A DNA stretch of 64,000 bases from Deinococcus multiflagellatus (GTDB lineage: Bacteria; Deinococcota; Deinococci; Deinococcales; Deinococcaceae), in contig NZ_JAIQXV010000002.1 of the NCBI RefSeq assembly GCF_020166415.1, positions 186,001 through 250,000 on the forward strand. Direction: 5' to 3'. The stretch's first letter is position 1; the number at the start of each line of letters is the position of its first letter. Of the stretch, positions 48,798 to 56,564 are shown piece by piece. Under the pieces are notes generated by a model. The model had not been told where the DNA came from. It did no database searches and saw nothing but the letters and a program-made list of their open reading frames with translations. The translations under genes were made by a program, and so were the position numbers.

Positions 48798-49280
48798 ATG
48801 TCCACCCAAAGTCCGCTGAACTTTCTGGCCCTCACCACCTTTGACGGGCGCCTGTACGCCGTCAGCCAGGCGGGCGAGCCGCTGGCCCTGTACGTGTTCG
48901 CGCCGCTGGCCCAGGCCTACGAGGAGCAGTACGAGGTGCCGTTTGCGCCCCACTGGCCGCGCTACAACGGGGCGTTTGTGCTGCAGTACGTGCCCATGCC
49001 CATGCTGCCCCCCGAACAGCTCCCCGACGCCCTGGAGCCGGACATCACCAGCCAGGAGCGCCCCGGCGACCCGGTGCGGCCCTGGGTGCAGATGCTCTAC
49101 CGGGGCTGGCCGCTGTACTACGTGCAGGGCCAGAAGGCCAGCGCGGCCAGCGACGTGCAGCCCGCCATGTTTCAGCCGGCCGTGGTGGGTATGGCGCCGC
49201 CGGACGGTGGGTCAGGCGCCGGTGGGGTCGCCCAGGAAGGCGGCGATGTGGTGTTGCCAGGGCCTTTTCTGGGCCCCTGA
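48798..49280 (+). CDS. Protein of unknown function with GWPLY motif
   Basis: A 160-residue protein with a ribosome site (AGGAGG, 6 nt before the ATG). It is paralogous to the gene just upstream over about 100 residues ([37 protein letters not shown]). The C-terminal ~35 residues are Gly/Pro-rich and low in complexity. No signal peptide. Function unknown; the pair seems to have arisen by tandem duplication next to the degenerate GGDEF gene. Confidence 0.7.
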   Translation: MSTQSPLNFLALTTFDGRLYAVSQAGEPLALYVFAPLAQAYEEQYEVPFAPHWPRYNGAFVLQYVPMPMLPPEQLPDALEPDITSQERPGDPVRPWVQMLYRGWPLYYVQGQKASAASDVQPAMFQPAVVGMAPPDGGSGAGGVAQEGGDVVLPGPFLGP

Positions 49281-49504
49281 AGCCCACGCCAGTTGCGCCG
49301 GCAGGGTCAGACTGACCGCGCGAGGGAAGAGCAGGCGACCCTGAAGGCCCGGCAACTTCCATGCGGAGATTTGGAACCTGACGTGCCAACTGCGTTTCAA
49401 GCTTTGCGGCGGTGCTGGCCGACTGCGTTTTCTGGCACCCAGCGGTTCTGGGTCCGGACCGCCCCGTCATCGCAATGTTCGAAAGAAGCTTGAACCACGA
49501 CTCA

Positions 49505-49661
49505 TACGGCTTCCGAAACATTCCGTCACGGGTTGCGGAATGTTTCCGACCGGACTGATCCAGCTGCGCAGCAGAGGAAGAGGGAAAGGGGACGGATGTC
49601 CGGGAGTTGAATGAACATCCAGCTCTTTTTTGGATGTGACGGAGATAGACGGCAGTCCGTA
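49505..49661. repeat. Non-autonomous element, family 1, copy 3 (157 bp)
   Basis: Starts TACGGCTTCCG and ends GGCAGTCCGTA, flanked by TCA at 49502-49504 and TCA at 49662-49664. It is closely related to the copies at 13176 and 50159. The 598-bp gap 49281-49878 otherwise holds a short degenerate inverted repeat (about 49,665-49,720) and the start of the duplicated segment, with no gene. Confidence 0.8.
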
Positions 49662-49878
49662 TCACAGCGGTCTTCCGTTCTGTTGAGGCGAAGAAGGGCC
49701 CCCTCAACGCCAACCGCTGTCTGTCGCGGCTCCTCGCTCTGCTCCGCAGCTTCGCAAGTCCGCTCGCCCCACAAGGCCTGAAGGTGAACCCTTCAGGTCT
49801 TGTGGCCGCCCCCTGGCCCGGCGCCGCTGCATCTTTGGGCGGATGCGCGCCCCGGGCTGGGCTTCTTAGGCTGCCCAC

Positions 49879-50373
49879 ATGCTCAGCGAGGAGGATCGCC
49901 GCCGCATTGAAGCGGAGGAACTGGCCGCCCTGCAGGTGGGCGAGGCCGCGCAGCAGCGCGCGCAGCGCCGACTGGCCGAGGCCGCCTACCGCCGCGAGGT
50001 GCGCGCCGCCCTGCGCCCGCGCCCGGTGTGGTGGCCGCTGCGCTGGGCCCTGCCCTTCGTGCCAGTGGTGGCCCTGGCGGTGTGGCTGGCGCTGCGCCCG
50101 GCCAGTCCCCCGCCGGGCACAGACGTCGCGGGCGGCATCAGCGCCGCTGGGCTGCTCATACGGCTTCCGAAAAATTCCGTCAGTGATGACGGAATTTTTC
50201 CGACCGGAGGGAGAAGGAAAAGCTACGGATTTCCGGGAATTGGAGGAACATCCAGTTCTTTTCTGGATGTTACGGAAATGGACGGAATCCGTATCACACG
50301 TTGCCGCGCGCCCCTGGCGGCGGCGCTGGGGCAGGTGCCAGAAGGCCTGCGTCTGCCCACAGCCACCGAAGCC
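49879..50373 (+). pseudogene. Duplicate of the membrane protein gene, interrupted by a mobile element
   Basis: Residues 1-92 are identical to the intact 165-residue protein encoded at 29756-30253. Family 1 element copy 4 then enters after the codons for GLL. The element plus its target repeat is 138 bp, a multiple of three, and has no stop in this frame, so translation could run through it. The C-terminal part is diverged (GQVPEGLRLPTATEA against GLGPETLRLPPATEA) and cut off near 50373, after which the frame runs antisense into jetD. The product would lack the end of the extracytoplasmic domain, so I call it a pseudogene. Confidence 0.8.
50159..50293. repeat. Non-autonomous element, family 1, copy 4 (135 bp), with known empty site
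   Basis: Starts TACGGCTTCCG and ends CGGAATCCGTA, an 11-bp terminal inverted repeat with one mismatch. It is flanked by TCA at 50156-50158 and TCA at 50294-50296. The intact gene near 29,970 has a single TCA at the same place (CTGCTCACGCG), so the insertion made a 3-bp target duplication. Short inner hairpins (AAAAATTCCGTCA with TGACGGAATTTTT) are present. Confidence 0.9.
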
Positions 50374-50386
50374 GCCCCACATCCGC

Positions 50387-51505
50387 TCACAACGTCGCCC
50401 ACCAGTCGCGCAGACTGCGCTCCGTCAGCATCTCTTCGGGGACGCGGCGGTTGTTCAGCAGCATGGGCTCAATCCGTTTCTGAAGATCCTCGGGAAGCCA
50501 GGTCAGGTGGGACCGGCGGTGTGTTTTGGTGTCCTGAACCGCGAGCCCTTCTGGACAGTTGATGCGCGGGTCCAGCAAGGCGTTGAGCATGGCGTGATAG
50601 GCACCCAGGGCCGGAACAACAGGTGGCAATCCAGCCTCCTGTGCCCGGCGCGCGGCCTGTGCGGCAATAGCCAGACCTGGCCAGTCCAGATCGCCCACAT
50701 AATCAATCCGCTGCAGCGGTTGCCCGACCCTCTGGCGGTAGAGCTCTGAGGCCTGAATGTCTGTAAAGGCCCGCACTGATTGCTGAAAGCTGCCACCGCC
50801 GCCAAACGCCACCACGCCGTAGGGACGGCGGGCGAGCGCCCGGAGCACAGCCAGAGCAAGGTTGTAGGGTTCTTTGTTCTCGAACACCAGCGCCACTGGG
50901 GGGCCGCCAACGACTTCATGGGCCAGAGGGAGCGTGTCCGAAGCGCAGTTCAGGAGGGCCGGGGTCAGGCGCCCCTTCTTGAACAGCACACCGTCCAACA
51001 GCACCCCCAGGCGCTTGTCATCGCCAGTGAGTTGAATGGAACGGTGCCGGAGCGGGGCTGCGTCCTTGAACCAGCACTCTTTGAGGCCCTGTTCGACCCG
51101 CAGGAGAAAGGCGTCATGGGCCTCGTCCAGCGTTTCCAGATCCAGCAGCCATTCCAGTTCCGGCGGCCAGTACCGCGTTCGCCACCAGGCCTCGCGCGCG
51201 GGCTTGGGCACAGCGACGCGCCTGACCCGTGAAGGCAAGGGAGGCTGACCAGAGGGATCCCACAACTTGCCCTTCTGCGTCGGAAGCCGGATGACGCCCT
51301 GTTGCTCGGCATACCGTAAGGCGTCCAGAAGCCAGACCCGCCGGTCCGGAATGCCGGGCCGATGGGCGAACACCTGGGTGAATTCAGCATGCAGTTGGTC
51401 CAGCGAAATAATGACTCTGCCCGGGCGCAATTCCAGTTGCCGCAGACGCTCGGTGAATTCCTTGGTCCAGCGGGGATCGGCGCCGTTGTTGGGGCTCTCG
51501 CTCAT
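50387..51505 (-). CDS. jetD: JetD-like Toprim nuclease of a Wadjet system
   Basis: A 372-residue protein. The C-terminal half is a DUF2220-type Toprim domain, with the catalytic glutamate in LVFENKEPYN (Glu209) and the acidic pair in YVGDLDWPGLAIA (Asp272, Asp274). The N-terminal half has helices and a winged-helix-like region (RRVWLLDALRYAEQQGVIRLP). In Wadjet systems JetD cuts plasmid DNA after the JetABC motor has extruded it. It is the last gene of the operon and overlaps jetC by ATGA. Its stop lies just 14 bases past the duplicated pseudogene segment. Confidence 0.88.
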   Translation of the reverse strand: MSESPNNGADPRWTKEFTERLRQLELRPGRVIISLDQLHAEFTQVFAHRPGIPDRRVWLLDALRYAEQQGVIRLPTQKGKLWDPSGQPPLPSRVRRVAVPKPAREAWWRTRYWPPELEWLLDLETLDEAHDAFLLRVEQGLKECWFKDAAPLRHRSIQLTGDDKRLGVLLDGVLFKKGRLTPALLNCASDTLPLAHEVVGGPPVALVFENKEPYNLALAVLRALARRPYGVVAFGGGGSFQQSVRAFTDIQASELYRQRVGQPLQRIDYVGDLDWPGLAIAAQAARRAQEAGLPPVVPALGAYHAMLNALLDPRINCPEGLAVQDTKTHRRSHLTWLPEDLQKRIEPMLLNNRRVPEEMLTERSLRDWWATL

Positions 51506-54500
51506 CAGCGAACCACCTCCGTTTCGTGGCGTCCCAGCCTGGCCAGTTCTACCAGGCGGTGGCCGGTCTTGAGATTGTGCTTCTCGTTGCGCAACTGAAC
51601 CACGTTGGGCATGGTGCCGACAGCTTCCATGTCCTGCACCCCGGTGGCGTAGATCAGCTGGATGGACATGGCGCGGGCCATCTCGCGCTGCAATTGCAGC
51701 AGCTTGACGCGCGACGCCGCTCCCACCGGGTTATCCAGCAACAGGGTTCCCGTGGCCTGCACCTCCAGGCCGCGTTCGCGGGCGCGCTGACGGGCCAGCG
51801 TGCAGTACAGCAGCACCGCGCTGGTCAGGCGCTCGCCGCCACTCTCTTTGGCCATGGCCGTAATGGGAAGATACCGGGGCGGCGCGTCGACATCAGGAAA
51901 CAGCACCTCCACGCGAATAGGCTGCGCGAGCTTGCGCACGGCCCGCTGCACGAGCTCGGCGCCCTTGGTTTCGGCCCTGTCCAGCACGATATCGTCCAGC
52001 AGAGCGCCAATCCGGGCGCGCCGTTCGGCCTGGGGGGGCAGGTCAGGCAAGGTGATCTTGAGGAACCGCTGCCCCGTCAGGCGGCCTGCCCCTTCAGGCA
52101 GGGTGGAATGGGCCGCGAGGCCCCTCAGCAGGGTCATGCCGCGCTCGGCCAGCGCCAGCGTCTCCGTGATGAGCACTTCGCGGTGCTGCTCGAACTGCTG
52201 CAAGAGGCCCTCAATATTGAGCTGCCGGATCTCCAGTTCCTCGCGCAGCTGCCCGGCATTCAGCTCCAGGTCTTCGGGCGTCCACGCCAGTAGTTCCTTA
52301 ACAAACGTGACAGTGCGGCCAGAAAGAGCGCGAAAAAAAGTGCGGCCAGCAGCCTCCTGGCGGCGTGTTAAGTCTTGCCAGCGTTGCTGCTCGTGATCAA
52401 GGGCGGCGGCCAGATCACCAAGGTGGGCGGCGACGTCCTGATCTCGCAGGGTGACTTTGGCAGGCGCCGCGGAAGGGTGGACCTGAAGGAGCTCCTGATA
52501 CCGCTCGGTCAGCCCCCGCGCTTTTGCCCGTTGCTCCTGCCAGAAGCGCAGTGGGGGTTCGGCGGCCCGTTTTGCCTTCTGAAGGTGTTCAAGCTGGTCG
52601 CGGCACTGGGCTTCCTGATCTTCAGTCTGGAGAGCCTGTCGCCTGACCTCCTGAGCGAGGTGCAGGAGCGCTTCCTCGCTCAGCTCGTCTTCTTCTGAGG
52701 TGAGCTGCCACTTGAGCTGCGAATACTCGCGTTCGTGGTGCGCCAGCTGCTCGGTAACGCCGTACCGGGCTGTCCTCAGCCGCTGGGCTTCGGCAAAGGT
52801 GGCGTCTCTGTGCACCTCAGCCGCTCTGGCCTGCTCGTGTACGCGTTCCTTATCGGCCAGCGTGTCCAGCGCCCGGCGCACCGCCGGTTCCTGAATGCCA
52901 CTGGGGCAGCTTCGCTCGAAGCGTTCGCGCGCTGCCTGGAGCCCCTCCTGGGCGGCCTGCCGCTTCAGCCTGAGTTGGTGGTCCAGCGTTTTTTGATCCA
53001 GCGCTTCACACAGCAGGCGGTGCCGCCCCCGACAGGTTTCGACATCTTCGGTGGTAGCAGAAAGGGGGCCCGGCTCCAAATACGGCACGGCGCGTGCTTC
53101 ATGTTCGGCGGCGGCGGCACCCCGCTCGAGGTGTCTGGCCAGGTCCAGCAGGTGGCGGGCCTGGCCCTCGGCAGTTCTGGCCCTCTCATCGTTGTGGTCC
53201 GCTTGCTGTTCCAGGGCCTGCGCCTGCCGCTCATCCTGATGGACACTGTCCTCAAGTTCGCGTTCCTGACGTTCATCCCCGTGCCGTTCCAGGTGGGTTT
53301 CCAACCGCTGGCGGTGCTGGCGCGCGGCTTCTGCGGCCTGACGGCACGCTTCCAGCTGCAGGCTGAGCTCCTGCAGGCGAGCCTGGCGCTGGTGCTGCTC
53401 TGCACTCAGGTCACTCAGATGGTCTTGTGCCGCCTGCTGCGCCGCGCGGTGGGCCGTTACCTCGGCTTCACGCGCCTCGAAGAAGCCGGGCGGATGCCGC
53501 TGCAAATAGGTTTCAAGCTGGTCAAGGGCTTCTCGCAGGGTCTGGCGTTCACGCTCGACCTGCACTTGCTCGGCCTGGAGGCGTTCCAACCGCAACTCGC
53601 GGACCACCGCCTCACGGGCACCAGCGTCCGCGTCAAAATGGGCGTCGCTGGTCGGCCCAACAAGGAATCTCCCCTCTGGTTCCTGCCCCGGGTCAACGCT
53701 GAAGGCTTGCTGACGAGCCGCCACCACCACGGGCGTCTCGAGCGCCGCCGACGTTGCCAGCAGCACGCGCCGGGCCCGTTCAAGGTCCTGATCCCGGACC
53801 AGCACGCCCTGCACCAGTTCGGGCGCCCGTTCGATAAAGGGACGTGCTGCAGAGCGGGGGAGTTGCTGCGCGACATGTTCCCAACCTGACCAGCAGGCGA
53901 GACCGGCTTCCTCCAGCAGCTGGCAGACCGCAGCCACGTCCCGGGTGGGGGGCAGAAGTGAGCGAACCCGGAGCGCTTCGAGCACGCGCGCCTCTTCGCC
54001 CTGCTGGGCCCGGAGCTCGAGAAGTTGCCGCTCTAGCTCTGTGCGCGCCCGAATCAGGATCTGGACCGTTTCATTGGACAGGGGGATCAGGTCCGGTTCG
54101 TTGTCCATGAGGCGCGTCAGAACGGGGTGGTTGGCCATGGCCTGGCGCGCCTCGCGTGCCTGCAGAAGCGCCGCGCAGGCCTGCTCATAGCGTTCTGCGG
54201 CGTGATGGCAGTGCCTTTGAGCAGCAAAGTGCTGTTCACGCCACACCTGCGTTTGCTGTTCCAGCAGTTGCTGTTCCCCTTGCAGTGCTTCTTCGTTGAA
54301 GGTGGCGTCGGCCTGCTGGTGTTGCCAGCGGGCCAGGCCCACGGCCAGCGCTTCTTCAGGTCCGAGTGTGCCCCCTTCACGCAGCTGCTGCAGCGCCCAG
54401 CGAAGGTCGCCGAGACGGTCGCGGCCAGTCTGGGCCCGCTCTGCTGTGCGCCCTGAAAGTTTGCGTGCGCCCCTGGCTTCCTGAGCCGCCTGGGCGGCCG

Positions 54501-55833
54501 TCTGTTCCAGAACAGCGGCCTCAGCCTGCCGGTGCCCGGCCTCAGTGCGGCCCTGCTGCGCCCGGCTGAGCAGGGCGCCTGCCAGCTGACGGGCCGAGCG
54601 GCGAACGTCAGCCCAGTCCGGGGCCAGCGCCTCATCCTGCGCCTGAAGCAGGGCTTCAATCACGCGCAACTGCTCTTCATGCCGCTCTACATCCAGCAGG
54701 GCGGGGGCCTGCCGCCAGATCTCCCGGGCGTGTTCGGCGTCCCGCAGGTGCTGCTCGGCCACGCTCGCCTCGGCCCTCAGGCGCGCGGTCTGTTGGACCA
54801 GCTGCCGGCGCTCCAGGGCCCGCCAGTGATGCAGCTGATCCTGTTTCTTCCGCTTCAGTTGCCCCAGCGCCTCCTGGGCCTGTTCGGTCTGGGTGTCCAG
54901 GTCAGCGATGGCTGTCTCGGCCTCGACCTGCCGTGTGTGGGCATGACGCCCGGTCAATTCCAGTCTGGCTGCCACTGCGCCCAGGCGCTCGCAGGCGGCC
55001 TGCCGCTCAATGCCCACCGTCTGAATGTCCTGTACCGGGCCATGAAGCTGGCGGATCAGGTCCAGGCCGGGCAGATGCTGCTCGAGGCGCTCCCTGAGCC
55101 CTTCGCGGAAACCAGCGAGATTTCTCGCTACCGCCTGACCATGCGTCGGCTTCATGGCCAGTCCCAGAAAGAAGTTCACGAATTCGTCGCTTTCCCGAAA
55201 ACGGAAGAGGTCCTCGGCGCCGCCCTCGCGGGCATTCATGACACGCTGATAGCCAAACAGCTCTGGATCAATGCGCACTTTTTCCAGCACGCCCTGCCAC
55301 TCGTGGAGGTGATGGGTTTCATCCCCCTCGGCACTGGGGTGCGCTTTGGTCAGGTTCTGCCACGCCTGCTTGAAGCCGTGGAGCGTCAGGGGCCGCTGAC
55401 GCTCATCGCGCAGGGGAAGTTGGTCCAGCGTGAGCCTGGGGGGCTGCACCCGGGCGGCGAAAAACAGCCGCTCCAGGGTATTGGCCTCGCGCGCGCTCCA
55501 TTCGTAAAAAGCCCCGGTCAGATACCACTGCGGCGGATCACCCTTGGGCGTGTCCAGTTGCCATTCGGCCACAATGACCGCTCGCGTCTCTGGGAGCACG
55601 TAATCTTCCAGCGCGCGGTCGTGCTGGCCCGCCTTTCCCAGAAACTGGCGCCGGTTCGGCTGCAAAAGTGAGAAAAAGAGATTGAGCATGGACGACTTGC
55701 CGCCGCCATTGCGCAGCCAGAGGGTGGTGTCCACGCCGCGCCCTGCAGGATCGTGCAGGGGGATGGTGACATCGTCAAAGCGGGCTTTGGGGTGCCCGAC
55801 ATTGACCAGACGCAGTTTGGTGAGCTGGGGCAT
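51505..55833 (-). CDS. jetC: JetC-like SMC ATPase of a Wadjet system
   Basis: A 1442-residue MukB/MksB-like SMC protein. Walker A is LRNGGGKSS (residues ~41-49), followed by a LNLFFSLLQPNRRQFLG stretch typical of this group. Two long coiled-coil arms rich in Glu, Gln, Arg and Ala flank a globular hinge-like region near the middle (APELVQGVLVRDQDLERARRVLL). The ABC signature is KESGGERLTSA (~1331) and Walker B is GTLLLDNPVG, with Asp1367 followed by Asn where most SMC proteins have the catalytic Glu. ATP-driven DNA loop extrusion is the expected role. The ATG at 55833 overlaps the jetB stop; an upstream extension is rejected because it would run through jetB. Confidence 0.9.
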   Translation of the reverse strand: MPQLTKLRLVNVGHPKARFDDVTIPLHDPAGRGVDTTLWLRNGGGKSSMLNLFFSLLQPNRRQFLGKAGQHDRALEDYVLPETRAVIVAEWQLDTPKGDPPQWYLTGAFYEWSAREANTLERLFFAARVQPPRLTLDQLPLRDERQRPLTLHGFKQAWQNLTKAHPSAEGDETHHLHEWQGVLEKVRIDPELFGYQRVMNAREGGAEDLFRFRESDEFVNFFLGLAMKPTHGQAVARNLAGFREGLRERLEQHLPGLDLIRQLHGPVQDIQTVGIERQAACERLGAVAARLELTGRHAHTRQVEAETAIADLDTQTEQAQEALGQLKRKKQDQLHHWRALERRQLVQQTARLRAEASVAEQHLRDAEHAREIWRQAPALLDVERHEEQLRVIEALLQAQDEALAPDWADVRRSARQLAGALLSRAQQGRTEAGHRQAEAAVLEQTAAQAAQEARGARKLSGRTAERAQTGRDRLGDLRWALQQLREGGTLGPEEALAVGLARWQHQQADATFNEEALQGEQQLLEQQTQVWREQHFAAQRHCHHAAERYEQACAALLQAREARQAMANHPVLTRLMDNEPDLIPLSNETVQILIRARTELERQLLELRAQQGEEARVLEALRVRSLLPPTRDVAAVCQLLEEAGLACWSGWEHVAQQLPRSAARPFIERAPELVQGVLVRDQDLERARRVLLATSAALETPVVVAARQQAFSVDPGQEPEGRFLVGPTSDAHFDADAGAREAVVRELRLERLQAEQVQVERERQTLREALDQLETYLQRHPPGFFEAREAEVTAHRAAQQAAQDHLSDLSAEQHQRQARLQELSLQLEACRQAAEAARQHRQRLETHLERHGDERQERELEDSVHQDERQAQALEQQADHNDERARTAEGQARHLLDLARHLERGAAAAEHEARAVPYLEPGPLSATTEDVETCRGRHRLLCEALDQKTLDHQLRLKRQAAQEGLQAARERFERSCPSGIQEPAVRRALDTLADKERVHEQARAAEVHRDATFAEAQRLRTARYGVTEQLAHHEREYSQLKWQLTSEEDELSEEALLHLAQEVRRQALQTEDQEAQCRDQLEHLQKAKRAAEPPLRFWQEQRAKARGLTERYQELLQVHPSAAPAKVTLRDQDVAAHLGDLAAALDHEQQRWQDLTRRQEAAGRTFFRALSGRTVTFVKELLAWTPEDLELNAGQLREELEIRQLNIEGLLQQFEQHREVLITETLALAERGMTLLRGLAAHSTLPEGAGRLTGQRFLKITLPDLPPQAERRARIGALLDDIVLDRAETKGAELVQRAVRKLAQPIRVEVLFPDVDAPPRYLPITAMAKESGGERLTSAVLLYCTLARQRARERGLEVQATGTLLLDNPVGAASRVKLLQLQREMARAMSIQLIYATGVQDMEAVGTMPNVVQLRNEKHNLKTGHRLVELARLGRHETEVVR

Positions 55834-56564
55834 CAGAGCTTCTCCTGCGAGGGATTCAGGGCGCGCTTGACAGCGGCGTGCGCTCGGCTGGCCGCGTGCT
55901 CCTGAACCAGAACCTGGTAGCGCCAAAGGGGCCGGTAGACCTGTCCTTTGTGCTGGAAGCAGTGTTGTTTGCACAGGTAGTCCAGCGCGTACTCGATGAT
56001 GCGGTGCGTGCTGAAGGGGGAAGCCCGCTGGTCTTTTGTGCTGCGCTGGGCCTGCCTATGCTTGTACACGCGCCACGCTTCATAGAGGCCACCAGCTTCC
56101 TCGGGGACAGGATCAGGCTGCTGCTTGGCCGCTTCATCCAGCCGGTTCACGAGTTGGCGCAGCGTCTCTTCAATCTCGGCCACCGTGACGGGATTGCGGA
56201 CGGTGGTGGGATCGCCCAGCAGGTCCATGGCCCGGGGATAAACCGTGGCCGCAATCGCCACCTGAACAAGGCCGTCCAGCAGGCGGGTGTCTTCATTGCT
56301 CGAAGGGCGGTAGTCGCTGGCCTGGGTCGCAAAAGCCGAGCCTGGCAAAGGGGCCAGCACCATACCGTGCTCTGTACTGGCCTCCAGAATCTCCAGCTCC
56401 AGGCCTTCGGCAAAGCGCTGGACCACCTCGCGGAACTCCAGGCGGTCGAGGTAGCGGGCGAGGAGTGCCTGGTACTCGTCGTTGCGTTTTGGGTGGGCGC
56501 CATTTCGCAGGCCCCACTGCACCAGACGGCCAGCCGCGTAAGGTGCGTCGTCAGCGTCCATCAT
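55833..56564 (-). CDS. jetB: JetB-like (MukE/KITE-type) subunit of a Wadjet system
   Basis: A 243-residue soluble protein, helical with winged-helix-like parts (LARYLDRLEFREVVQRFAEGL; PFSTHRIIEYALDYLCKQHC). It lacks a motif diagnostic on its own. Size, fold pattern and position between the JetA-like and JetC-like genes match JetB/MksE subunits, which dimerise and bind the kleisin. It overlaps both neighbours by ATGA. Confidence 0.75.
   Translation of the reverse strand: MMDADDAPYAAGRLVQWGLRNGAHPKRNDEYQALLARYLDRLEFREVVQRFAEGLELEILEASTEHGMVLAPLPGSAFATQASDYRPSSNEDTRLLDGLVQVAIAATVYPRAMDLLGDPTTVRNPVTVAEIEETLRQLVNRLDEAAKQQPDPVPEEAGGLYEAWRVYKHRQAQRSTKDQRASPFSTHRIIEYALDYLCKQHCFQHKGQVYRPLWRYQVLVQEHAASRAHAAVKRALNPSQEKL

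Larger units (their letters stand above)
49808..50373. repeat. Partial duplicate of the segment at 29.9-30.3 kb
   Basis: From about 49,808 to 50,158 the sequence equals the reverse complement of about 29,974-30,324; I found no difference in a line-by-line comparison. After the inserted element the match continues but with many differences, and it stops near 50,373 at the codons for ATEAA. Confidence 0.85.

Noticed and set aside
49879..50562. A 227-residue protein read through the element and on into the jetD region
   Set aside because: The last ~60 codons are antisense to jetD and the original C-terminus is lost, so it is reported as a pseudogene.
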